From Littorina saxatilis (taxonomy: Eukaryota > Mollusca > Gastropoda > Littorinimorpha > Littorinidae), in contig NC_090255.1 in NCBI RefSeq assembly GCF_037325665.1, forward strand, positions 4,970,242-5,034,241: a DNA stretch of 64,000 bases, given 5' to 3'. The notes below the pieces were generated by a model. The model was not told where the DNA came from, did no database searches, and saw only the letters and a list, made by a program, of their open reading frames with translations. Numbering within the stretch: position 1 is the first letter of the stretch; every line of letters begins with the position of its first letter. Shown piece after piece: positions 59,001-64,000 of the stretch. The translations under genes and the position numbers were made by a program.

Positions 59001-62000
59001 CTCTCGTGTTCAGCTGACACTGGAGTTGCCAGTGCGGATCTTTTCTTTTGTCGGGAATTCCCAAACCGTTTGCGGTATGCGCCGTTTGGGTATAACCGTC
59101 TATTATAGTGGATTATTTTTAGATCAGTGCATGCTGCAGGAGTACGGGAGACAACTCCAACTGACTAAATTTGTCGTCTGCTTTTGTTTTCGATACGAGA
59201 CGAAGCACTGAATTATGCCGCTGAAAAAAACCTAAAGCCTGCAAAAGATCAGCATTAGATCAAACCGATCATTTTGTTTTTCAACTTTTATCCGAATCAT
59301 GCAGTTTGTAAATCAAAGTAAGAGCTCTGAAGTTGTTCATGTTGGTTTCTTTGTTGTGGTTTCTTTGAAACTAAACAAATACAACATTATACACACACTG
59401 TGTTGATGTATTTGCTATATTATGTGTGTGTACTACAGCGCGCGCGCGCGGGTGTGTGTATGTGTGGGCACATGACTTTGGAAAAATTCCATGGAATGTG
59501 TTATAAGCTGTTTGGCGCAAATTCATAATGTCCTATTAGACTTTCTGAAAGCAGTCAAATGTCCTATTGATGCTGAAGAACTCAGGACATTTGTCCTATA
59601 GGTATGGATTTGTAGCAACATCCCTGCCCTTAGACCGAAACCGGTATCAGTTGTACCATCCCGTAATCAGCACTGGCCCACGATTGTCCAGACGTGCCAA
59701 CAACTGAACGAGGTTTCCACAGCTGAAGATTCGCTGTCATGGTTATCTCCCTTAGACCGAAACCGGTATCAGTTGTACCATCCCGTAATCAGCACACCAA
59801 CACCGGAAAACGTATTCTAGACTTTTTCTTATGCGTATTTTGTGCGTGTGTCGCGTATTATGCGTACTGATACAAATTTGGCGTACAAAATACGCCCAAA
59901 TCGTACTGGTAAACAGGTCTGTGATTACCTTGTCCAAGCTCAGAAATACCACTTATAATCACAGTCGTCATACGAACGAGACTATTTTGTCATCATTGCT
60001 TGGACCATCAAACCGGTTTCTATATATATATATACGACTAGTGTCTGTCTGTTCGCGATGCACGCCCAAAGTTCTCGGTGGATCTTTTTCAAATTTGGAC
60101 ACCGTATTCAGCTACACCCCGGACACAACCTCATCGATGAGATATCTCAACACGTGCTCTCAGCGCGCAGCGCTGTGCGCGCTGAATTGATTTTTTTTGT
60201 GTTGTTTTTGTCGGATCCACTACCAGTAACTCTTCCTTATCTTCTCCAGTGTTTTCAGCCGCGATTATCTCCCTTCCTCAGTGTGGCGTCAATCCATATT
60301 CCCGTTACTACGTTACTATTTTTAGAAGGTCACTGCACGTTACTATTTTTAGAAGGTCTCCAGTGTTTTGCACGTTTATCTCCTTTCCTTCGTGCGCTGG
60401 CGTACATCCGGCAAAGCCGGGTCCCAGGCGCAACCTGGTATTCGGCTCTACATCTTCCCGGCGAAGCCGGTACCCGGCAAAACAGGTAATCATCTAGTTG
60501 ACAATATGTACAGTACGTTCTCCACACATACATCTGCTGCCAGTCCCAATGGTTTATATTTACACAAGCTACAACTCAAACTACCCAGCAAAAATCACTA
60601 TGAAAGACAGCACTGAAAAGAAAAGAAAATGTGATACAAGAAAAATGGAAGATATAGGTTGACGACATGTGCAAAGCACACATACATAAACAGACATGCT
60701 CTTGCAGATTCAAATCCACTTGATGACTTTCGCTGTTCACAAACTGTTTCAAAGGTCTAGCTTCAACAACACCCAAGAAAACTTCAACGCAATATACACC
60801 AAAAATACAGCACCTTTTGCTAGCCACAATGAAAACGCACCACATCGAAAGCTTGATCCAGGAATCAAGCTGACCATCTGATCAGAAGTTGTGATTGTAA
60901 ACTGGCATCAAGGAAAGTTCCAGGAATACCTACACACTATCTCCGATCCCAAGCTTTCTGTGATCTCGACTGCTACACAAGAACCAAGCGACATCTTCAA
61001 CAGTTCATTTTCAAGTTTACTAGCAATTGATGAAATCTCAATCAGTCAATGAAAATCCGGTACCTGAGAAACCACCATGCCATTAACTATTCCAGGCTGC
61101 TGTAGTTTCCGTGGCTAAAACACACACCTTGTGATTACCTTGTCCAAGCTCAGAAATACCACTTATAATCACAGTCGTCATACGAACGAGACTATTTTGT
61201 CATCACTGCTTGGAAAATGTGTACAGCATTTTCTCCGACCATACATCTCCAGCCAATCCCTACTAGTGTTCACTAGGTGCCACCCAAAGCACATAGCTCT
61301 AATGACCATACATCTGCAGCCAATCCCAACTAGTGTTCACCAGGTGCCACCCAAAGCACATAGCTCTAATGACAATAAAAGACACAGCATTGAAAGGAAA
61401 AGAAAATGTGATGGAAGAAAAATGAAAGATATAGGCTGACGACATATGCAGATCACACAAACAGGAACGATTCAAACCCAGCTGATGAATTTCACGGTTT
61501 GCAAACTGTTTAAAAGATCTAGCTTCAAGAACAACCAAGAAAACTTCAACACGAACTACTTCAGAAATGCAGCAGTGTCTTCTAGCCACAATGAAAACAC
61601 ACCACTTTAAAAGCTTGGTCCATGAATCAAACACCATCACATCAGAAGTTATGATTGTAAACTGACCTCAAAGAAAGTCCCAGGAATACCTACACACTAT
61701 CTCGCCTCCCAAGCTTTCTGTGATCTCTGCTACGCAAGCAACAAGCTACATCTCCGACAGTTCATTTTCAAGTGTTCTAGACTAGCTTTCAACTGATTAA
61801 GTCTCCAGGCAAAGACAGTCCCTGACAAAACTATCTTATTTGCATGTCATTATTTATTCCAGGTTTTCTTACTTTTCATGGCTAGAGCACACCTTGGGTT
61901 TACAATGTCCAAGCTCAGAAATACCACTTATAATCACAGTCATCATACGAACGAGACTAGTTTGTCATCACTGCTTGGACAATAAATCGATTTTCAAAAT

Positions 62001-63049
62001 ACCAACACTATTTTCTCTTAAAATACATTTACATAGGTTGTAGTTTCTACTCTCAACAATACACAGCAATAACAGAAATAGCAGACAAAGCACCAAAAAG
62101 AAAAAGACGTAATGCAACGCAAATAAAAGCTATAGGTTGATAGCACATACAGATTATCCTGATTCAAACACAATTGGTGACTTTCACAGTATGCAAAGAA
62201 AAGCAAAACCCTCATCCCACTAAAAATTATTTACGGTAAAGAACAACAAGGAAGATAAAACTGTCTCAATGACCAAGCTCAGAAATAACTTAAGAAATCA
62301 CTGCAGTTCATACGAACGAGACTTTTATATCTTCATTGCTTGGACGTAGCAGACAGAAATCAAACTAAACCAAGAAGCTTCAGAAAGCAGCTACGAAACC
62401 AAAATATTTGTGCAACGGACAGAAAACAGAAGAAAGAAAGAAAGAAGAAGAGACAGATCCAACTCCTTTACACAAAAACACAAACAACAAACTCACACAC
62501 AATGAAAACCATATCCCTAACCTGCAACACAGCACTATCATAACTTCCCAATGAAAATCACATCGATTTTTATTCAGCGTGCGTGTCTAGTTATGAGACC
62601 AAGGGTAGGACCGATGGCGACATGAGAGAGGGAATGTTTACAGTGCCGTCGCGGCTAACACGCCTTGGTTTTATACCAAACAGCGCATCCTCATTCCAGA
62701 AACAAGCACAGCGCTGTTCTGGCCAACTGTCCGACTTTCGTCCTCATCTCCAAGACAGACTGATACGAAGAGGTGTACGTTACACCGACCCTTCAGGCTA
62801 AGGCATTTCCAAACACTCAACTCGAGACTACTTTGTTGTAAACAGCAGTGAACTAAAATTGGAAGGGGCAATTCAAAGTCTTCACTGTTCCTAATATTAC
62901 AATCTACTGACCCCCATGTGATGTAGGGCTCGGCGATCTTGAGCATGTTCAGAGTAGCCCTGTTCAGCTTGACAAAGACGCCATTGTTGATCTGACGCAG
63001 ACGGAACAGCTGCAGCACCTTGCGCGGCCGTGGGTGGATGCCGTTGATA
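40995..63049 (-). CDS. RPL7: Ribosomal protein L7 (uL30), 3' four exons
   Basis: Partial gene reading right to left: exons 62912-63049, 55506-55615, 48214-48382 and 40995-41034 (stop TGA). They join in phase with GT...AG introns to the last 151 residues, from [20 protein letters not shown] through [19 protein letters not shown]. The residues match eukaryotic L7, a 60S subunit protein, including [12 protein letters not shown] and [13 protein letters not shown]. The missing N-terminal 95-100 residues and promoter lie beyond 64000. Introns of about 7 kb each are far longer than usual for a ribosomal protein gene and are packed with snoRNA copies (H/ACA, U30, U31), minisatellites, a DIRS element and nested DNA transposons. 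Intronic snoRNAs are expected to be released from the spliced introns, and all run in the sense of the host. Confidence 0.93.
41131..41665. repeat. 20-bp minisatellite in RPL7 intron
   Basis: About 27 units of GTGAGCGATCAATACACGTT with few substitutions (mostly AATACA to AAAACA). Continuous repeats with no spacers, so not a CRISPR array. Confidence 0.97.
42065..42132 (-). ncRNA. SNORD31: U31-type box C/D snoRNA, copy 2
   Basis: C box TGATGA, guide TTTACCGCCCCAGT before CTGA, D box CTGA, stem AAGCTT/GCTT-like. Guide identical to that of the other copies. Confidence 0.8.
42262..42768 (-). mobile_element. SINE-like element, older relative
   Basis: Minus orientation starts near CCGCAGTGGGGCACTGCGG and ends TTAAGCAACAAATAAAC with (AAAC)n. 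A poly-G run at 42336-42358 interrupts it. Shares the GAGCCACTTGTCAA block with 7535-8008. Confidence 0.6.
42956..43023 (-). ncRNA. SNORD31: U31-type box C/D snoRNA, copy 3
   Basis: C box TGATGA (in AATGATGAAC), the 28S guide before CTGA, D box CTGA; small changes outside the boxes. Confidence 0.78.
43378..43697 (-). mobile_element. Mollusc SINE-like element, copy 2
   Basis: As 7535-8008 but truncated after GCATGTCGTAAGAGGCGAC; gives the uninterrupted form of the nested insertion site. Confidence 0.72.
43766..43805 (-). pseudogene. U31-type snoRNA remnant
   Basis: Retains the D box and the segment to CAGACTG, then diverges; the C box is missing. Confidence 0.65.
44461..44528 (-). ncRNA. SNORD31: U31-type box C/D snoRNA, copy 4
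   Basis: C box ATGATGA, guide and both CTGA boxes present; the terminal stem is weaker at the 3' side (AAGGC). Confidence 0.75.
44672..45032 (-). mobile_element. Mollusc SINE-like element, copy 3
   Basis: Near-complete copy with the GGGTTGGGG-side end at the right and AAACACCAAATAAAG tail at the left. Confidence 0.72.
45125..45192 (-). ncRNA. SNORD31: U31-type box C/D snoRNA, copy 5
   Basis: Guide and CTGA boxes intact, but the C box reads AAGATGA, one change from consensus, so activity is doubtful. Confidence 0.6.
45728..45795 (-). ncRNA. SNORD31: U31-type box C/D snoRNA, copy 6
   Basis: All boxes and the guide intact; stem AGCTT/GCTT-type. Confidence 0.78.
45841..47165. repeat. ~45-bp minisatellite in RPL7 intron
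   Basis: About 30 units of ACAGATACAAGGGGTAGC, ATAGTGACTGCCAGCC and ATGGAACGAGG. Right-hand units also carry AACAATGCAGCAGGTGG. A period near a multiple of three keeps several frames open for over 400 codons. Confidence 0.97.
47166..47378. other. RPL7 intron, no feature
   Basis: AT-rich unique sequence. Confidence 0.4.
47379..47713 (-). mobile_element. MITE-like element, copy 2
   Basis: Reverse orientation relative to 12174-13017: CTTACGCGAC with ACATTTAGTC at the right. The left part carries GAATCGAGACGAGGG and GT repeats. Shorter interior. Confidence 0.65.
47750..47880. repeat. GTG-rich microsatellite
   Basis: GTGGTG and GTGTG mixtures over 130 bp. Confidence 0.93.
47936..48007 (-). ncRNA. 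SNORD31: U31-type box C/D snoRNA, copy 7 (subtype II)
   Basis: Stem AGCTTT/AAAGCT, C box TGATGA, the same 28S guide before CTGA, D box CTGA, but a different second half (AATATATCTGA in place of GATGTTCTGA). It lies about 200 nt after the donor of the exon at 48214-48382. Confidence 0.8.
48214..48382 (-). CDS. RPL7: RPL7 exon, [18 protein letters not shown]
   Basis: Acceptor GTGTTGCAG, donor GTGGGT; 169 nt. Confidence 0.92.
48854..48925 (-). ncRNA. SNORD31: U31-type box C/D snoRNA, copy 8 (subtype II)
   Basis: Same subtype as 47936-48007, in the next intron upstream, about 470 nt before the acceptor of exon 48214-48382. Confidence 0.8.
48926..49135. repeat. ~108-bp tandem duplication
   Basis: Two units, each with CTGTCAATACAAACAATGCC and CCTGAAATCAGGAGTATAAG, ending ACCGACACCAAGAGGCTG. 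Confidence 0.9.
49840..50900 (-). pseudogene. DIRS-3 tyrosine recombinase region
   Basis: Core-binding ([13 protein letters not shown]) and catalytic blocks ([24 protein letters not shown]) like those of DIRS-1; counted as broken. Confidence 0.75.
50905..52302 (-). CDS. DIRS-3 RT/RNase H frame
   Basis: 465 aa with [22 protein letters not shown] and DLFTDAS. Shorter than the DIRS-1 frame. Confidence 0.78.
   Translation of the reverse strand: MVMAGGPSRALSRWMSVVDSQWIVGVVSSGFRLLWREEKAPLTRVPPRFKPPFSQEARSVLQSEIASLEQKGAVERVRVHSSLGFYGRLVAVPKASGGWRPVLDLSLLNTFLREIKFKMETPASVRDSLRPGDWVTSIDLTDAYFHILMHPTDRKWLRFRWGDQIYQFRALPFGLSLAPWIFTMVVRQVCALVRSQGIRLRAYLDDWLIMNQSQNGCSQDTLTVLRESNWLGFSINRVKSELTPSQTFTYLGMSFDTVAWTVQPSQRRVDKLQAQIRSTLPLLMASIRSLASILGQMESMALLVSLGRVHKCPLQFALKPFVDSPLVDWDALIPLQGWFQSATLPWLHTEWVCRGVPIVVPLPDLDLFTDASREGWGAHTDLQTPPFPLLSRVIRKAEMEEPALLLLVAPLWPSQVWFPDLLRLAQGPPIPLALVRGELVQPRTGIPHEEPSLLKLHVWKLFGTR
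52339..54525 (-). CDS. DIRS-3 gag-like frame
   Basis: 728 aa; same layout and C-terminal [13 protein letters not shown] tail as DIRS-1. A roughly 200-bp tandem duplication lies in the leader upstream (about 54510-54915). Confidence 0.78.
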   Translation of the reverse strand: MPRVVVNMSDSDKRRGKSDPKGKIKAKSSSSKATLLVTDQERNTLLAVPISAPSAVTTSASFAAPSATVTSAPVSTSETSSSLLAPGQGALVSSLLKSLVPEIRSLVQAEFQRSVASSSAFPASGSDVRALASVSLSSTSGLEQRPPSSASVGKQSWSDSPREAPGRSPSGDSSFASGHDRYLADLSFPAITYEAPDLFEQRRQSVSTAAFPALAGSDDPSAPARYGGRGRMEYSLTSGPSGSRSQPVQSSLPHFAVPLTTLPVSAGNASSSSGGSFRIPDSGLQRAPSGFQAPRLEQASLHSVGGVTSAHPAPVFADGRPAYPLPSQGFGRQDDVSAQAFPVSGLPGHASASGTGDFGHGSTCDYSDAPSVVSEESRGVFPSKLKSVLDVAAEVTSRYFPEGVVAADSSASFVPSAMADFRPAQEDVSSFRFAESPSVAYQLSHSLVRPAHAGSGIRPVPVPLLLPFGPVPESAQQWVASAAQASSFVPTANRKLGMPNQSQNWLASFALPRATLPVSRELLPLLTKPIKRDSVLPVSEASLLSAEEVGRRQIELSSIAETLVRALSRALTDSLVPFTLSEEQNADDVSALLTALAKVNEEQLRLSSLQYTQAVLCRRDLFLSQSQFTELATRETLRVSPVSEESLFCPLALDARQKEIQSNKDSQFLDYTLKGVKQSQPSKQKQAQTSSNPKPAQKRQASPAARGGKKRTASGRGRGGSGSKPHPQ
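55506..55615 (-). CDS. RPL7: RPL7 exon, [18 protein letters not shown]
   Basis: Acceptor GTGTGCAG, donor GTAAGTT; 110 nt. Confidence 0.92.
55616..56077. other. RPL7 intron segment
   Basis: A roughly 50-bp tandem doublet (TTGACTCAAACTATACCTTG, ATAACAGCAT) at 55738-55835; otherwise nothing. Confidence 0.6.
56078..56147 (-). ncRNA. SNORD30: U30-type box C/D snoRNA, copy 1
   Basis: Minus strand: stem CCAAGC/GCTTGG, C box TGATGA, guide ATAGTCTCGTTCGT before a weak D' (ATGA), C'-like GTGATTA, second guide AAGTGGTATTT, D box CTGA. The D' guide pairs with 18S rRNA ACGAACGAGACU. Confidence 0.8.
56328..56522. repeat. ~49-bp minisatellite, four units
   Basis: Units of CTCCCAACTTTTTGGGGGTC, TCGACTGCTACGCAAGC and ACCAAGCTACA. 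Diverged single copies near 60945 and 61707 belong to other U30 units. Confidence 0.93.
57200..57476 (-). pseudogene. hAT transposase zinc-finger remnant
   Basis: [21 protein letters not shown] is a BED/C2H2-like finger of the kind at the start of hAT transposases. The continuation ([19 protein letters not shown]) is in another frame. The rest of the enzyme is not recognisable. Confidence 0.6.
57548..59626. mobile_element. hAT-like element (middle level)
   Basis: Ends CAGGGATGT and ACATCCCTG, flanked by CCCTTA at 57542-57547 and 59627-59632. The empty site (TCTCCCTTAGACCG) remains in the local duplicate at about 59745-59757. Non-autonomous; includes a LINE. Confidence 0.8.
57676..58948 (-). 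mobile_element. 5'-truncated LINE (CR1/Rex1-like)
   Basis: A 306-aa open frame (58014-58934) carries the [10 protein letters not shown] palm motif and the downstream blocks [32 protein letters not shown] and [13 protein letters not shown] seen in CR1/Jockey-type LINEs. The 3' end has an (ATT)n tail (minus: AAT). A possible 7-bp duplication CGATATT lies at 57669-57675 and 58949-58955. The endonuclease and most of the RT are absent. Confidence 0.8.
59934..60003 (-). ncRNA. SNORD30: U30-type box C/D snoRNA, copy 2
   Basis: All boxes and both guides as in copy 1. Its 3' flank is cut by the hAT-like element ending at 59920. Confidence 0.8.
60019..60497 (+). mobile_element. Non-autonomous Helitron-like element, copy 2
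   Basis: TCTATATATATATATACGAC start, GATGCACGCCCAAAGTTCTC body shared with 40340-40659, a GCCGGTACCCGGC-type hairpin region and CTAG before T at the end. An internal ACGTTACTATTTTTAGAAGG doublet is present. Confidence 0.72.
60498..61143. other. Diverged U30-unit flank
   Basis: Repeats phrases of the other U30 units (CATACATCTGCTGCCAGTCCC, AAGCTTTCTGTGATCTCG) but no further snoRNA boxes. Confidence 0.6.
61144..61213 (-). ncRNA. SNORD30: U30-type box C/D snoRNA, copy 3
   Basis: Intact boxes, stem and both guides; flank uninterrupted. Confidence 0.82.
61237..61370. repeat. 67-bp tandem duplication
   Basis: Two units, each with CATACATCTCCAGCCAATCC (or CTGCAGCC), ending AAGCACATAGCTCTAATGA. 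Confidence 0.9.
61909..61978 (-). ncRNA. SNORD30: U30-type box C/D snoRNA, copy 4
   Basis: Boxes and 18S guide core intact (one change, CTAGTCTCG for ATAGTCTCG). Confidence 0.78.
62273..62343 (-). pseudogene. U30-type snoRNA, degenerate copy 5
   Basis: Stem, D box and the 18S guide core remain, but the C box reads TGAAGA and the second guide is altered (AAGTTATTT). Confidence 0.7.
62344..62911. other. RPL7 intron, no feature
   Basis: Short A-rich and AAAG repeats at about 62430; nothing else recognised. Confidence 0.45.
62912..63049 (-). CDS. RPL7: RPL7 exon, residues [11 protein letters not shown] to EPYITWG
   Basis: Acceptor TTTTGTTGCAG, donor GTCAGT; 138 nt. First coding exon in the window, not the first of the gene. 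Confidence 0.92.
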
Positions 63050-63344
63050 CTGCAACAAAACGTAAATACTGAACAAACATGTGCAAACACAAAGCACAAG
63101 TCAAGGACAAACAGATTCCACCAAAAGAACCCAGGTAAAAAAGTGTCGTTCCTGGATTATGAGGACAATACTTTGGTGGAATATATGAACAGGTACAAAT
63201 GCCCTGGCTAATAAAAAAAACCTGCATACCTCGATCATTGTTTTACAAAAGATTGGTACTAGCTTTTCGTCCATTTTTATGACAAACAATCATTGTTTCA
63301 CAGCAGAGTGTTGGTATTAGCTTTTCAATTATTTTTAAGCCTAT

Positions 63345-63478
63345 CATTGTTCCACATAACATAACAACCCGCGACACAGAGTCTGAGGGAAGGAATAGGA
63401 CAGTGGAAGTTTCATGTCGCAAGCTTAGAAATTGGACCTGTCTACGGACAAGACTGGCACAGAGTGTGACTTGCAATA
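63345..63478 (-). ncRNA. H/ACA snoRNA-like, copy 2
   Basis: Same layout as 63633-63767, with a weaker upper stem in the 3' hairpin. ACA box in ACAATG at the 3' end, H box ACATGA. Partial further copies of the 3' end lie at about 63232-63345. Confidence 0.6.
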
Positions 63479-63632
63479 CCAAACCCAAGACTGCAGCACG
63501 GACAATGCTAAGAGTAAGATCTTTATGCTTACTGTAAATCTGGCACTGGAAATAAACCCAAGACTCTCGATACTAACTAAGAATCACACACACTATTGGC
63601 CCAGTACTTTTACGACTATCATTACTTGTAAT

Positions 63633-63767
63633 CATTGTTCCACATAACATAACAACCCTCGACACAAAGAACGAGGGAAGGAATAGGACAGTGGAAGTTT
63701 CATGTCGCAAGCTTAGAAATTGGACCTGTCTACGAACAAGACGGGCACAGAGTGTGACTTGCAATAC
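63633..63767 (-). ncRNA. H/ACA snoRNA-like, copy 1
   Basis: Minus strand: 5' hairpin closed by GCAAG/CTTGC, H box ACATGA, 3' hairpin closed by TTCCAC/GTGGAA with upper stem CCCTCG/CGAGGG, and ACA three bases from the end. The 3' pocket has GTCCTATTCC on its 5' side and TTGTT on its other side. Together these could pair with 18S rRNA around AAUAAUGGAAUAGGAC, the site of a known pseudouridine. Confidence 0.65.
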
Positions 63768-64000
63768 CAAACCAAGGCGGCAGCAGAGACCCAGTGATGT
63801 ACATTTTAATCGGTCTCCGGTCTCTGACCGATCCAATTTCCCCAGGACCTATAGCTTTAACCCCAGCAGGACACAGGTCCGATTAACCTACAGAAGAAGT
63901 GGTCAAGGGTCCGATCGTTTATGACAATGAAGCGGACATGCAGACTGTTCAATTTTCAAGAGGAAAGCTTGTTTCGGTTTTGCCAAGCGAAAGTAAACAC
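63768..64000. other. RPL7 intron at window edge
   Basis: No feature recognised; the next RPL7 exon lies outside. Confidence 0.5.

Larger units (their letters stand above)
56634..59920. mobile_element. hAT-like DNA transposon (outer level)
   Basis: Ends (C)AGACCTGTTTACC and GGTAAACAGGTCT(G), flanked by GTGATTAC on both sides. The duplication is 6 bp (TGATTA) if the ends are CAG...CTG, 8 bp if they are AG...CT. The empty site survives at about 61131-61138 in a paralogous U30 unit. A zinc-finger remnant of the transposase is at 57200-57476. The element interrupts the leader of U30 copy 2. Confidence 0.83.

Overview
The window looks like nuclear DNA of a marine gastropod mollusc. It holds intron-split eukaryotic genes, long (CA)n/(GA)n/(GTCT)n tracts, several tRNA-derived SINEs, MITEs, Helitron-like elements, and three DIRS-type tyrosine-recombinase retroelements. 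A gastropod, probably a periwinkle-like caenogastropod, is an inference from gene and repeat character; the species cannot be fixed from sequence alone.

Layout. 1-14.7 kb: minisatellites, microsatellites, SINE/MITE copies and two intronless paralogous RING-finger genes on the minus strand (4607-5611 and 10160-10849), each with a cluster of perfect CRE palindromes (TGACGTCA) at its start. 14.7-20.9 kb: DIRS-1, which looks whole. 24.8-30.1 kb: DIRS-2, decayed. 30.5-35.1 kb: a 670-bp foldback element, two related MITEs, and a 22-bp minisatellite of about 70 units built from the box-A head of the SINE that borders it. 35.4-39.4 kb: a complete four-exon fatty-acid-binding protein gene (plus strand, 142 aa) with three decayed copies of the start of exon 2 in intron 1.

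41.0-64.0 kb: the 3' part of the ribosomal protein L7 (uL30) gene on the minus strand. Four coding exons are visible (62912-63049, 55506-55615, 48214-48382, 40995-41034); the 5' exons lie beyond the right edge. Its introns act as a snoRNA nursery, all in the host's sense. The rightmost intron holds two H/ACA snoRNA-like copies. The next holds five U30 (SNORD30)-type box C/D copies. The next holds one U31 (SNORD31)-type copy, and the last holds six more plus a remnant. A further U31 copy lies 3' of the RPL7 poly(A) signal. The U30 guide matches 18S rRNA (ACGAACGAGACU) and the U31 guide matches 28S rRNA (ACUGGGGCGGUAAA region). DIRS-3 sits in one RPL7 intron inside a MITE. A three-level nest (hAT-like > hAT-like > LINE) sits beside a U30 copy, with paralogous empty sites still visible for the two outer levels.

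All three DIRS elements share the same end logic: inverted terminal repeats, an internal complementary region that reproduces the junction of the two ends, and an AAT trinucleotide at each insertion point with no target-site duplication. Most long open frames outside the genes named here are products of tandem repeats whose period is compatible with triplets.
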